A DNA stretch of 64,000 bases, taken from positions 930,001 to 994,000 of the forward strand of contig CAVVFO010000002.1 of the NCBI GenBank assembly GCA_963747595.1. The letters are read 5' to 3'. Origin of the DNA: Oleiagrimonas sp963747595 (GTDB lineage Bacteria; Pseudomonadota; Gammaproteobacteria; Xanthomonadales; Rhodanobacteraceae). Below are positions 27,303-36,434 of the stretch, piece by piece. Numbering within the stretch: the first letter of the stretch is position 1; each line of letters opens with the position of its first letter. A program made the position numbers and the translations under genes. The notes beneath the pieces are model-generated. The model was not told the origin of the DNA and searched no databases. It worked only from the letters and a program-made list of their open reading frames with translations.

Positions 27303-28517
27303 GTGGCCGCCTGCGCTCCGGCACCCCCGAGACCACACTTGAAGACAATTCCCCATACGGCGCCGCCCCGCATCGCCGGCGCGGTCATCCAGCCCTCCTA
27401 TGCCAACCTGGGCAACCTGAGCTGGCTGCACTTCCTCAACGACGGCGCCGCCAATTACCTGCCAGGCATCCTGCCCGCCCTGCTGATCGCCCTGCATGTG
27501 GATGTGCGCTTTGCCGGCGTCATCATGTCCGCCCTGCTGGTCGGCCAGTCCCTGCAGGTATTCAGTGGCTGGTTTGCCGATCATGTCGGCGGCCGCGGGA
27601 TGATCGTGATGGGCCTGCTCGGTTCCAGCATCGGCGCCGCCATGATCGGCTGGGCTGACCAGATCGCCTGGTTGATTCCCGCGCTGTTCGCCATCGGCAT
27701 CAGCAACGCGCTGTTTCATCCGCAAGCACTGGCGTGCGCGCGTCAGGCCAGCGGGTCGCGGCCGGGATTCGGCATGTCCCTGTTCCTGATTGGCGGTGAA
27801 GTCGGTCGTGGCCTCTGGCCACTGATCGCCAGTGTGGTGGTGACATACCTGGGATTGCGCTGGCTGTGGATTCTGGGCGTGCCGGCCCTGCTGACGCTGA
27901 TCCTGGCGAACCGCGCCCTGCCGCGGCAACGTCGCCGTCACGGCAATGCCACGCCGATCGCGTGGCGCGAACATCTGGGCCCGATGAGCGCGTTGGTGGC
28001 ATTTTCCCTGCTGCGCGCCCTGCTCGTGTTCGGCGTCGTCACGTATGTCCCGTTGCTCTGGCACGCGCATGGCCGCTCGCTGGCCGACGGTGCCGGTGCA
28101 ATCGCGGTGATGCTGGTGGTGGGCATTGTCGGCAACATCGGTGGCGGACATCTCGCCGATCGGCTGGGCCGACGGGCCGTACTGGTATTTTCCAGCATGG
28201 CATGCGCGACGTTGCTGCTGTTGCTGTTTGTCTCCGGTCAGGGTGCATGGCAGTGGGTGTTGCTGGGCTTGCTGGGCATGATGCTGTTCGCCTCGCTGCC
28301 ACTGAGCGTCGTCATCGGCCAGGACCTGTTCCCCGAAAACCGGTCCCTGGGTTCGGGCATGGCTCTGGGGTTGTCCAATGGACTGGCCGCAGTGGCATTG
28401 ATCGCCTTGAGCCCGGTCGCCTCCCACTGGGGCATCGACGCAGTCTTTCCGGCACTTGCTGCGCTGGCTGCGGTGGCAGGGCTGATCGGCTGGAGGATGC
28501 CGCTTCGGGACTCCTGA
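27303..28517 (+). CDS. MFS transporter, Fsr (fosmidomycin-resistance-like) group
   Basis: Twelve-helix major-facilitator transporter, 404 aa from GTG 27303 (TTG 27339 would give 392). The N-terminal block NLSWLHFLNDGAANYLPGIL matches the Fsr family. The loop-2 motif appears as GWFADHVGGRGMIVMG, and the repeated loop in the second half as GGHLADRLGRRAVLV. Relatives export fosmidomycin or other small molecules; substrate here is unknown. A palindrome at 27275-27289 suggests regulation. It is followed by the sedolisin gene after 257 bases without a gene. Confidence 0.85.
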   Translation: MAACAPAPPRPHLKTIPHTAPPRIAGAVIQPSYANLGNLSWLHFLNDGAANYLPGILPALLIALHVDVRFAGVIMSALLVGQSLQVFSGWFADHVGGRGMIVMGLLGSSIGAAMIGWADQIAWLIPALFAIGISNALFHPQALACARQASGSRPGFGMSLFLIGGEVGRGLWPLIASVVVTYLGLRWLWILGVPALLTLILANRALPRQRRRHGNATPIAWREHLGPMSALVAFSLLRALLVFGVVTYVPLLWHAHGRSLADGAGAIAVMLVVGIVGNIGGGHLADRLGRRAVLVFSSMACATLLLLLFVSGQGAWQWVLLGLLGMMLFASLPLSVVIGQDLFPENRSLGSGMALGLSNGLAAVALIALSPVASHWGIDAVFPALAALAAVAGLIGWRMPLRDS

Positions 28518-28774
28518 CGTTGGCATGGATCGCAGCATGCTGCGAAAGGAATGGCCAAGCCCGAGTCGCCGAGCGCTCAGGTGACGCGCGGCGGCATGAG
28601 GGCGGTCATCTATCTGAACAGCCCCCTGGACGGCAGTTGCCGAAATGCACGGCCGGGTGTTTGCTAAACCGGCATTTGCAGAACGGTCAGAGCGCCCCGC
28701 GCCAGGTCGACGATTATTCGACGCTGCGCCACACCCGGGCACTTGCCGTATCCCGACACCGCCCGGAGACAAGC

Positions 28775-30307
28775 ATGATCAAAACGCCCGATGCACCCTC
28801 TTTCGACACGACATGGACGTTCTCCCCCCGCTCCATGGATGACATTGTGGAAGTCACCGTCATCCTGCGGCACAAGCCGGGCAACCGCCGCACTCCGGCT
28901 GCCTGGCTGCATGCGCCGCGACCGGATCAGGCCGTGGAGGCGTGCCGCGCCGATGCTGCCGATGCCGATGCAGTGCACGCATTTGCCCGGGACCACGCGC
29001 TGGATGTGGTGCTCGATGAACCGTGGCGACGCACCATCCGGCTGCGCGGATCGATACAGAAGCTGCAGGAGGCATTCGGAGTGGAACTGGGATATTTCAC
29101 TTCACCCGACAGCGCCCAGGTTGCCGGTTGCCGCGGCGAGCCGCGCGTGCCCGCCTCACTGCAATCCCGCGTCATCGCCGTTCTTGGCATGGACCAGCGG
29201 CCCGTGGCCATGCCCCGCTTCCGTCGCCCCCAGGCACAACCGGCGGCCACATATACGCCCGTGCAGCTGGGCGAAGCCTATGCCTTTCCCGCACACACCG
29301 ACGGTGGTGGACAGACTGTGGCCATCATCGAACTGGGCGGCGGTTACGACCAGCAGGATCTGACCACCTACTTCCAGAAACTGGGCCTGCAATCTCCCGA
29401 TGTCAGTGTCGTATCCGTGGATGGCGGCAGCAACACGCCGGGTTCCAGTGCCGACGGCGAAGTCATGCTGGATATCGAAGTGGTGGGTGCACTGGCTCCG
29501 GCGGCACGGATCGTCGTCTACTTTGCGCCGAACACCGATCAGGGTTTCCACGACGCCGTGTCGCAAGCCGCCCATGACAGCAGCAACGCGCCTTCCATCA
29601 TCTCGATCAGCTGGGGTGGCCCCGAGGACAGCTGGAGCAATCAGGCTCGCACGGCGATGAATGCCGCACTGGAGGATGCGGCAACCCTGGGGGTCACGGT
29701 GACAGCTGCATGTGGCGACAACGGTTCCGGCGACGGTGTGAGCGACGGACAACCCCATGTCGACTTCCCTTCATCCAGCCCGTATGCCCTGGCTTGTGGC
29801 GGCACGCGGCTGGAAACGGCAGGCGGCACCCCCAGCTCCGAAGTGGTCTGGAACGAACTGGCTGCAGGCGACGGCGCCACCGGCGGCGGTGTGAGCAACA
29901 CGTTTGCACTGCCCGCGTACCAGCAGCAATCCGGCGTCCCGGCGGCACCGAATGGATCAAAAGGCCGTGGCGTCCCCGATGTCTCGGGCAACGCCGATCC
30001 GCTGACCGGTTATCAGGTGCGCGTCGACGGCCGTGATGAAGTCATCGGCGGCACCAGTGCCGTCGCTCCCCTGTGGGCAGCGCTGATCGCGCGTCTCAAC
30101 CAGGCCCTGGGCCAGCACATCGGCAACCCGCACGCCGCCTTCTATCAAGCCGCCCCCGCGGTCTTCCGCGATATCACCAGCGGCAACAACGGGGATTACA
30201 GCGCCAGGGCCGGATGGGATGCATGCACCGGCTTGGGAAGCCCCGATGGCACTGCACTCCTGAAAGCGCTGGATGGCACCGCGGGTAAAAGCCAAGGTCC
30301 CCGATGA
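28775..30307 (+). CDS. Sedolisin / kumamolisin-like serine-carboxyl peptidase (S53)
   Basis: Acid-active endopeptidase of family S53, 510 aa. The pro-kumamolisin activation domain spans about residues 20-150 and the catalytic domain 160-500. The triad is intact: Glu229 and Asp233 in DGEVMLDIEV, Ser428 in GGTSAVAPLWAAL; Asp315 in ACGDNGSGDG builds the oxyanion hole. A C-terminal calcium site is seen at RDITSGNNGDY and GWDACTGLGSP. No Sec signal peptide is visible (start MIKTPDAPSFDTTW), so export would need another route. GGAG precedes ATG 28775. Much longer in-frame openings upstream shadow the MFS gene. A strong terminator follows. Confidence 0.93.
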   Translation: MIKTPDAPSFDTTWTFSPRSMDDIVEVTVILRHKPGNRRTPAAWLHAPRPDQAVEACRADAADADAVHAFARDHALDVVLDEPWRRTIRLRGSIQKLQEAFGVELGYFTSPDSAQVAGCRGEPRVPASLQSRVIAVLGMDQRPVAMPRFRRPQAQPAATYTPVQLGEAYAFPAHTDGGGQTVAIIELGGGYDQQDLTTYFQKLGLQSPDVSVVSVDGGSNTPGSSADGEVMLDIEVVGALAPAARIVVYFAPNTDQGFHDAVSQAAHDSSNAPSIISISWGGPEDSWSNQARTAMNAALEDAATLGVTVTAACGDNGSGDGVSDGQPHVDFPSSSPYALACGGTRLETAGGTPSSEVVWNELAAGDGATGGGVSNTFALPAYQQQSGVPAAPNGSKGRGVPDVSGNADPLTGYQVRVDGRDEVIGGTSAVAPLWAALIARLNQALGQHIGNPHAAFYQAAPAVFRDITSGNNGDYSARAGWDACTGLGSPDGTALLKALDGTAGKSQGPR

Positions 30308-30372
30308 TGCAGGCCACGTTCATCTGCGCCCCAAACCGATGACGCAGTCGTCAGGCCGCTGACCCCGGGGTC

Positions 30373-30406
30373 AAAAAAAGGGCGCTCCAGGTGGAGCGCC
30401 CTTTTT
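30373..30406. terminator. Bidirectional rho-independent terminator
   Basis: Stem AGGGCGCTCC / GGAGCGCCCT with a four-base loop AGGT, flanked by seven A on the left and TTTTT on the right. It serves the sedolisin gene and the convergent exported protein gene. Confidence 0.9.
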
Positions 30407-30433
30407 GCGCATCAACGCGTTGCAGCTTCTCTA

Positions 30434-30946
30434 TTACTGGGAGGATGCGCCCACCGGCTTGATGGTAAATCCACTGAGCCCGACACCCAGGCTCCAGCCG
30501 TTGCCGGTGCCGCCCAGGGACATGGTGACATTGCCCTTGGTCATCACCGCGCCGTGCGCGCCCTTGGTGGCGCCCGCATGGGCGGAGGCCGACGCGTAGC
30601 TGCCCATGATGTCATTGATGGACTTGACGCCGGTGAACTCGGCATGGCCATTGTTGATCTTGTACTTGCCAGCCGTCAGCCCACCACCTTTCACGTTCAG
30701 CTTCACTTTGCGTGTCTCGCCGTTGTTGCAGCGGACGGTGCCCTTGCCGCTGGCCGTCTTGTAGATGGCCGACCAGCCTTTGAGCGTGAACTTCATGTGG
30801 CAATCCAGCTCTTTGTTATTGCTGCTCATGTGCGTGTTGGACTGCGGCGAGGCACTCATGCCCTGCGCCATGGCGGGTTGAACCCCGGCCATCGCCACTG
30901 CACCAATAACCGACGCAACCGTGAGAGAAAGTGTCTTCATTCGCAT
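30434..30946 (-). CDS. Exported conserved hypothetical protein
   Basis: 170 aa. Signal peptide MRMKTLSLTVASVIGAVAMA is cleaved near PAMAQ. The mature protein is Gly/Lys-rich and probably beta-stranded: CHMKFTLKGWSAIYKTASGK, RCNNGETRKVKLNVKGGGL, then a repetitive C-terminal half (MTKGNVTMSLGGTGNGWSLG). Two cysteines could form a disulfide. I do not know a function. AGGAGGA just before ATG 30946 is an excellent ribosome-binding site and excludes the longer frame. It shares a bidirectional terminator with the sedolisin. Confidence 0.75.
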   Translation of the reverse strand: MRMKTLSLTVASVIGAVAMAGVQPAMAQGMSASPQSNTHMSSNNKELDCHMKFTLKGWSAIYKTASGKGTVRCNNGETRKVKLNVKGGGLTAGKYKINNGHAEFTGVKSINDIMGSYASASAHAGATKGAHGAVMTKGNVTMSLGGTGNGWSLGVGLSGFTIKPVGASSQ

Positions 30947-31331
30947 GATGTCCTCCTTTGCCTTGGGGGGGAAACCGGAACGAACGACGCACAGCGGTGC
31001 TGTTCGCCGTCCGACCACGATTCCATTCTGGATGGGGGCAGATGAATCGCGCCATGACACCTACCTGGAGCGTTCATGCAGCGGATGGGTGCGTGGTCCC
31101 CCTGTGAACAGTGCCCAGTCAGCTCGTCACATTCGCATGATGTCAACCGCCGCCCCGGCCGTCACCGCCGCCGAGTCGAACCGGATCTCCAGGTCACGGG
31201 GAGCCCCCGGGGGAGACGTGTGCGGAAACCCGCCACGGGAGCGTTCATGCGCATATCGGAAAACCTGCGTATAATGGTTGGTTTATCCAACCAACAGGTG
31301 ACGCGGATCTCAAGGTCCCGTCGGTGCAAGC
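30947..31331. other. Divergent promoter region, no gene seen
   Basis: 385 bases between the exported protein and typA. Frames here show no domain. The typA-proximal end contains the -10 element and hairpin described separately; the rest shows only GC-rich sequence. Confidence 0.5.
31270..31292 (+). promoter_or_regulatory. typA -10 element and 5' leader hairpin
   Basis: TATAAT at 31270-31275 is followed directly by GGTTGG-TTTAT-CCAACC (31276-31292), a six-base perfect stem that would lie at the very 5' end of the transcript. No good -35 is visible. About 40 bases of leader separate the hairpin from the ATG. Confidence 0.5.
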
Positions 31332-33179
31332 ATGTCCATCGAAAAGCTCCGCAATATCGCCATCGTCGCGCACGTCGATCACGGCAAGACCACGCTGGTC
31401 GACCAGCTGCTCAAGCAATCCAGCACACTGGCCGAGCGCGAGGTCATCCCGGACCGGGCCATGGACTCCAATGATCTGGAAAAGGAGCGCGGCATCACCA
31501 TCCTGGCCAAGAACACGGCCATCCGCTGGACGGCACCGGACGGCGAGGACTGGCGCATCAACATCGTCGACACCCCGGGCCATGCCGATTTCGGCGGCGA
31601 AGTGGAGCGCGTGTTGTCCATGGTGGATTCCGTGGTGGTGCTGGTCGACGCCTTCGACGGCCCCATGCCGCAGACCCGTTTCGTCACGCAGAAAGCCTTC
31701 GAAATGGGTTTCAAGCCGATCGTGGTGATCAACAAGGTGGACCGCCCCGGCGCCCGCCCGAGCTGGGTGCTGGACGCCACGTTCGATCTGTTCGACCGCC
31801 TCGGCGCCAGCGACGAGCAGCTGGATTTCCCGGTGGTCTACGCCTCCGCCCTGAACGGGTATGCCGGCATGGAAGAGGACGTGCGCGAGGGCGACATGAC
31901 GCCGCTGTTCCAGACCATCATCGACAAGGTCGCCGCGCCCAGCGTGGATCCGGACGGGTCATTCCAGATGCGCGTCAGCCAGCTGGACTACAACAGCTAT
32001 GTCGGTGTGATCGGCATCGGCCGGGTCGAACGCGGCACGGTACGCACCAACATGCAGGTCAGCATCATCGACCGCGAGGGCAAGAAGCGCAACGGCAAGG
32101 TGCTGCAGGTGATGGGCTTCATGGGCCTGGAACGCCATGAGGTCGCAGAGGCGCGCGCAGGCGACATCATTGCCATCTCCGGCATCGAGAACCTGAGCAT
32201 TTCCGACACCGTCTGCGCGGTCGACGCCCCCGAGGCGCTGCCGGTGCTGACGGTGGACGAACCCACCATCTCCATGACCTTCCAGGTCAACAACTCGCCG
32301 TTTGCGGGCAAGAAGGAGGTCAGCGGCGGCAAGTTCGTCACCAGCCGGCAAATCCACGAGCGTCTGCAGCGCGAAACGCTGCACAACGTGGCGCTGAAGG
32401 TCGAGGAGACCGCGGATCCGGACAAGTTCAAGGTTTCCGGCCGCGGCGAGCTGCACCTGTCGATCCTGATCGAGACCATGCGCCGCGAGGGCTACGAACT
32501 GGGGGTTTCCCGCCCCGAGGTCATCATCAAGGAAATCGACGGCCAGATGCAGGAACCGTACGAGCATCTGGTGGTGGATCTGGAAGCGGACTATCAGGGT
32601 GGTGTCATGGAACGGCTGGGCCTGCGCAAGGGCCAGCTCAAGAACATGGAGCCGGACGGCAAGGGCCGCGTGCGGCTGGAGTACATGATTCCGGCGCGGG
32701 GCCTGATCGGCTTCCAGACCGAATTCAAGACGCTGACCGCAGGCACCGGCCTGCTGTTCCATGTCTTCGACCACTACGGTCCGAAATCCGAAGGGGCCAT
32801 CGGCAAACGCTCCAATGGCGTGATGATCTCCAACGGCACCGGCCCTGCCCCGGCGTACGCGTTGTACGGTCTGCAGGATCGCGGCCGCATGCTGATCGAC
32901 GCCAATGTGGAAATCTACGAAGGCCAGCTGGTCGGCATCCACGCCAAGGACAACGACCTCACCGTCAACGCGCTGCGCGCCAAGCAGCTGACCAACGTGC
33001 GCTCCTCCGGCAAGGACGATGCGCTGTCGCTGGTGCCGCCGGTGAAGATGTCGCTGGAACAGGCACTGGAATTCATCGACGATGACGAGCTGGTGGAGGT
33101 CACGCCGAAAGAGATCCGCCTGCGCAAGAAGCACCTGACAGAAAACGACCGCAAACGCGCCTCGCGACAGGCCGCTTGA
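31332..33179 (+). CDS. typA: Ribosome-binding GTPase TypA/BipA
   Basis: Translation-factor-type GTPase that binds the 70S ribosome and aids 50S assembly and stress or cold adaptation. It is 615 aa. G1 is AHVDHGKTTL (13-22), G3 is DTPGHADF, G4 is NKVD. Domains II, III and V resemble EF-G, and the C-terminal TypA-specific domain contains AKQLTNVRSSGKDDALSLVP. The protein ends in a basic tail (ENDRKRASRQAA). ATG 31332 is weakly preceded by AAGG. It is monocistronic, followed by a 16-base palindrome. Confidence 0.97.
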   Translation: MSIEKLRNIAIVAHVDHGKTTLVDQLLKQSSTLAEREVIPDRAMDSNDLEKERGITILAKNTAIRWTAPDGEDWRINIVDTPGHADFGGEVERVLSMVDSVVVLVDAFDGPMPQTRFVTQKAFEMGFKPIVVINKVDRPGARPSWVLDATFDLFDRLGASDEQLDFPVVYASALNGYAGMEEDVREGDMTPLFQTIIDKVAAPSVDPDGSFQMRVSQLDYNSYVGVIGIGRVERGTVRTNMQVSIIDREGKKRNGKVLQVMGFMGLERHEVAEARAGDIIAISGIENLSISDTVCAVDAPEALPVLTVDEPTISMTFQVNNSPFAGKKEVSGGKFVTSRQIHERLQRETLHNVALKVEETADPDKFKVSGRGELHLSILIETMRREGYELGVSRPEVIIKEIDGQMQEPYEHLVVDLEADYQGGVMERLGLRKGQLKNMEPDGKGRVRLEYMIPARGLIGFQTEFKTLTAGTGLLFHVFDHYGPKSEGAIGKRSNGVMISNGTGPAPAYALYGLQDRGRMLIDANVEIYEGQLVGIHAKDNDLTVNALRAKQLTNVRSSGKDDALSLVPPVKMSLEQALEFIDDDELVEVTPKEIRLRKKHLTENDRKRASRQAA

Positions 33180-33200
33180 ACGCGTAAACGGAAAGCACGC

Positions 33201-33242
33201 ACACGATCGTCATCCCTGCATGTGCCGGGATGACGATCGTGT
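33201..33242. repeat. Perfect 16-base inverted repeat after typA
   Basis: ACACGATCGTCATCCC pairs exactly with GGGATGACGATCGTGT around a 10-base loop. It lies 21 bases past the typA stop. There is no T-run, so it is either a REP-like repeat or an mRNA 3'-end-stabilising hairpin. Confidence 0.7.
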
Positions 33243-33346
33243 CACCTCAAGGACAGCCGCCGCCGGAATCCCTCCGATATCGCCCCGAAAACACGCTAAG
33301 CTGACCAGGCATTTCCTTCAGCCGTGTGGTGCAACGGAGGCCATCC

Positions 33347-33922
33347 ATGGGCAAGAGTCGCCTGGAAGCGTTCAGCGATGGCGTACTGGCGATCATCATC
33401 ACCATCATGGTGCTGGAACTGAAGGTGCCTCATGGTGACAGGCTGGTCGCCCTGCGGCCGCTGCTTCCGGTGTTCCTGAGCTACGTGCTCAGCTTCATCT
33501 ATGTCGGCATCTACTGGAACAATCACCATCACCTGCTGCAGGCCACGCGGCAGGTGAGCGGCGCCGCCCTGTGGGGCAACCTGCACCTGCTGTTCTGGCT
33601 GTCCCTGTTTCCTTTCGTGACCGGGTGGATGGGGGAAAACCACTATGCGGCACTCCCCGTGGCCGTGTACGGTGGCGTGCTGTTGATGGCAGCCATCGCC
33701 TACGCGCTGTTCGTGCGCGTGCTCATTGTCGCCGAAGGCGTCGATTCCCTGGTCGCCCGCGCCATCGGTCGCGACATCAAGGGCTTCGCATCCATCGTGG
33801 TTTATGTGGGCGCCATCGCACTCGCGTTCGCCGCACCGTGGGCATCGCTGCTGCTGTACGCGCTGGTGGCGCTGATGTGGCTTGTCCCGGACCGGCGCAT
33901 CGAGAAGCACATGACTCAATAA
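33347..33922 (+). CDS. TMEM175-like (DUF1211) potassium-channel-family membrane protein
   Basis: 191 aa with about six hydrophobic segments. The first helix holds the family motif RLEAFSDGVLAIIITIM, where the FSD residues line the pore in bacterial TMEM175 channels. A histidine-rich turn IYWNNHHHLL is also typical. Bacterial members conduct potassium. GGAGG lies seven bases before ATG 33347, so the upstream in-frame codon is not used. DUF5996 gene follows after 27 bases, same strand. Confidence 0.85.
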   Translation: MGKSRLEAFSDGVLAIIITIMVLELKVPHGDRLVALRPLLPVFLSYVLSFIYVGIYWNNHHHLLQATRQVSGAALWGNLHLLFWLSLFPFVTGWMGENHYAALPVAVYGGVLLMAAIAYALFVRVLIVAEGVDSLVARAIGRDIKGFASIVVYVGAIALAFAAPWASLLLYALVALMWLVPDRRIEKHMTQ

Positions 33923-33949
33923 GGGGGCACACCACAGGACGCACCGATC

Positions 33950-34921
33950 ATGCATATGCAAACCGCCTGGCCCGAACTCCCCCATGCGGAGTGGCAGGAC
34001 ACCTGCTCGACCCTGCAGCTGTGGACCCAGATCGTGGGCAAGATCCGTCTTGCACAGACGCCATGGCTGAACCATTCCTGGCACACCACGCTGTATCTGA
34101 CGGCACGAGGCCTGGGCACGTCGCCAATCCCCTGCGGGCAACGCATGTTCCAGATCGACTTCGATTTCATCGAACACGCGCTGATCATCCAGACCAGTGA
34201 TGGGATGCAACGCAAACTGCCGCTCGAACCCCGAAGCGTCGCCGACTTTCACGCCGCGATCTTCACCGCCCTCGACGAACTCGGTCTTCGAGTCGCCATC
34301 CACGGCAGCCCCAACGAAGTGGCCAAACCCATTCCGTTCCGCGAGGACACGGCCCACGCCGCATATGATCCCGAGTACGCACAGCGGTTCTGGCAGGTGT
34401 TGTTGCAGGTAGACCGTGTGTTCAAGCAGTTCCGCACCGGATTTCTGGGCAAGAGCAGCCCGGTGCATTTTTTCTGGGGCAGCTTCGACCTTGCCGTGAC
34501 GCGCTTTTCCGGCCGTACTGCTCCGCTGCATCCGGGCGGTGTACCCGCGCTGCCGGATACCGTATGCCGCGAGGCCTACTCGCACGAGGTCAGCAGCGCC
34601 GGGTTCTGGCCTGGCGGCGGCATCACCGATCACGCCGCATTTTATTCCTACTGCTACCCCACCCCAAGTGACTTCGCGGTCCAACCGGTACGGCCGGCTG
34701 ACGCCTGTTTCGACCACGACGCCGGCGAGTTTCTGTTGCCCTACGATGCGGTGCGCACGACAGACGATCCCGAACGGACATTGCTAGAGTTCCTGCAAAC
34801 CACCTATGCGGCAGCCGCCGAAACGGGACATTGGGACCGGCAGGCACTGGAATGCCCGTTCGGCAGACCGGGGCACCCCCGGGTGGTGCCGCCCACGTCC
34901 TCGACGAACGCGACCTCATAA
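33950..34921 (+). CDS. DUF5996 family protein
   Basis: 323 aa cytoplasmic protein. The start TAWPELPHAEWQDTCSTLQL and the middle FWQVLLQVDRVFKQFRTGF and HFFWGSFDLAVTRFSGR match the DUF5996 family (often annotated Ava_C0101 and related). No catalytic function is established. Near the C-terminus there is an HDAAFYSYCYP-like block, SSAGFWPGGGITDHAAFYSY. It lies just downstream of the TMEM175-like gene and is probably cotranscribed, though no functional link is evident. Confidence 0.85.
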   Translation: MHMQTAWPELPHAEWQDTCSTLQLWTQIVGKIRLAQTPWLNHSWHTTLYLTARGLGTSPIPCGQRMFQIDFDFIEHALIIQTSDGMQRKLPLEPRSVADFHAAIFTALDELGLRVAIHGSPNEVAKPIPFREDTAHAAYDPEYAQRFWQVLLQVDRVFKQFRTGFLGKSSPVHFFWGSFDLAVTRFSGRTAPLHPGGVPALPDTVCREAYSHEVSSAGFWPGGGITDHAAFYSYCYPTPSDFAVQPVRPADACFDHDAGEFLLPYDAVRTTDDPERTLLEFLQTTYAAAAETGHWDRQALECPFGRPGHPRVVPPTSSTNATS

Positions 34922-35056
34922 CGCATCATCGAAAGGAGCCGACGTGCGCGTCGGTTGATCCCGCGCCACGGCCCGATCACAGCCATGCAAACTCGTGGCC
35001 GCCCGGAAGCTGCATGGCCCCGCGGCTCGAGTCCGGGTAGAAAGCCGGCTGCACGC

Positions 35057-35635
35057 TCAGGCGGGATTCGACTCGCGCATGGCCTTCAGCCCGATGGTCC
35101 AGCGCATCAGTTCGTCCAGCAGTTTGGCGGCCGAATCATCGATCAGTGCGTTGGATTGAAACGTCCCTTCACCATCGATCTGCCTGTTCACCATCGGCAC
35201 CATGACGCCTTCCCACATCGGCATCATTTTCAGGGAGGTGACCAGCAACTTGGCGGCCTGCACCGCGCGCAAGCCACCGGACACACCGCCATAACTGACG
35301 AAGGCGCATGGTTTGTAATTCCATTCCCGGTAGACGTAATCCAGTGCATTCACCAGCGCGGGCGTCGGATTGTAATTGTATTCCGGCGTGACGAACACAT
35401 AGGCATCGGCCGCCGCAACACTGGCACTCCACTGTCTGGTGTGTTCATTCCTGTAATCCTGCCGGGCCGGATGCACGGGCTCGTCATACACTGGCAGGTT
35501 GAAATCGGCCAGATCGACCAATTCCAGATCGAACTTGCCGTGGCGCTCGGCAAACGCATGAAACCAGCGCGCCACGGAGGGGCCGACGCGTCCCGGGCGG
35601 GTCGAGCAAATCACGATATGCAGTCTGGGTGACAT
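35057..35635 (-). CDS. NADPH-dependent FMN reductase family protein
   Basis: Flavodoxin-fold oxidoreductase, 192 aa, cytoplasmic. It opens MSPRLHIVICSTRPGRVGPS, the phosphate-binding loop of the family. The flavin-contact segment is TPEYNYNPTPALVNALDYVY, with FVSYGGVSGGLRAVQ after it. Relatives reduce quinones, azo dyes, chromate or FMN, and the true substrate is unclear. AAGGAG precedes ATG 35635. It is divergent from the PP-loop gene. Confidence 0.9.
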   Translation of the reverse strand: MSPRLHIVICSTRPGRVGPSVARWFHAFAERHGKFDLELVDLADFNLPVYDEPVHPARQDYRNEHTRQWSASVAAADAYVFVTPEYNYNPTPALVNALDYVYREWNYKPCAFVSYGGVSGGLRAVQAAKLLVTSLKMMPMWEGVMVPMVNRQIDGEGTFQSNALIDDSAAKLLDELMRWTIGLKAMRESNPA

Positions 35636-35735
35636 GGGGATCTCCTTGCACTTGTCCGGCCGCATGATTTCAGGATGGACACATGCCGGCACGTCAGCCA
35701 AAGCCGACAACGCAGATCATACACAGCCAGGTCAC

Positions 35736-35741
35736 TACACT
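35736..35741 (+). promoter_or_regulatory. Candidate -10 element giving leaderless PP-loop gene mRNA
   Basis: TACACT ends six bases before the ATG at 35748 and there is no Shine-Dalgarno between. The same spacing is seen at psd. The -35 region shows no consensus. Confidence 0.35.
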
Positions 35742-35747
35742 ACGCAC

Positions 35748-36434
35748 ATGAATTCCCCGACCCCGATACTGCTGGCTTGGAGCGGCGGCAAGGACTGCCT
35801 GATGGCGCTGCAGGAACTGCGCGCGGATCCGCAATGGCGCGTGGTCGGCCTGCTGACCACGGTCACGCGCACGTTCGACCGTGTCGCCATGCACGGCATC
35901 CGCCGCGACGTACTCCAGGCCCAGGCCGATGAGCTCGCACTCCCCCTGCTGATTGTCGATATCGACTGGCCAAGCAGCAATGACGCCTACGAAAGAGCGC
36001 ACGCAGAGGCCCTGGAAAAAGCCGCATCGCGCTGGCCGGGGCTGTGCCACTGCGCCTATGGCGACCTTTTTCTGGCCGATGTGCGCAGCTATCGCGAAAC
36101 GCAACTGGACCGACTCGGCTGGAAGGGCGTATTCCCGCTGTGGCAACGGGATACCACGCAAACCGCGCGCGAGTTCGTGCGCCACGGCCATCGTGCCGTG
36201 CTGGTCTGCGTGGACACGACGCAACTCGACGCCGACTTCTGCGGCCACGAGTTCGATCTCGCCCTGCTCGCTGCCCTGCCCCCTGGAGTCGACCCATGCG
36301 GCGAGAATGGCGAATTCCACACACTGAGTTTTGCCGGTCCGCTGCTGCGGCAGCCGCTGAACCTGCAACGTGGCGAATCGATATTGCGTGAGGCGCGCTT
36401 CCGGTACACCGACTTCATGCTGGACCATGCCTGA
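35748..36434 (+). CDS. PP-loop ATP pyrophosphatase, diphthine-ammonia-ligase-like
   Basis: Adenine-nucleotide alpha-hydrolase of the Dph6/MJ0570 family (Diphthami_syn_2), 228 aa. The PP-loop SGGKD is at 12-16. The family block GEFHTLSFAGPLL near the C-terminus is present, as is RSYRETQLDRLGWKGVFPLW. Archaea and eukaryotes use relatives to amidate diphthine on EF-2. Bacteria lack diphthamide, so bacterial members must have another, unknown amidation or adenylation target. The stop overlaps the glycosylase start by eight bases. Confidence 0.88.
   Translation: MNSPTPILLAWSGGKDCLMALQELRADPQWRVVGLLTTVTRTFDRVAMHGIRRDVLQAQADELALPLLIVDIDWPSSNDAYERAHAEALEKAASRWPGLCHCAYGDLFLADVRSYRETQLDRLGWKGVFPLWQRDTTQTAREFVRHGHRAVLVCVDTTQLDADFCGHEFDLALLAALPPGVDPCGENGEFHTLSFAGPLLRQPLNLQRGESILREARFRYTDFMLDHA

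Noticed and set aside
27866..28774. Long in-frame extension of the sedolisin across the MFS gene
   Set aside because: It merely shadows the MFS reading frame; ATG 28775 has a good GGAG and gives the complete prodomain.
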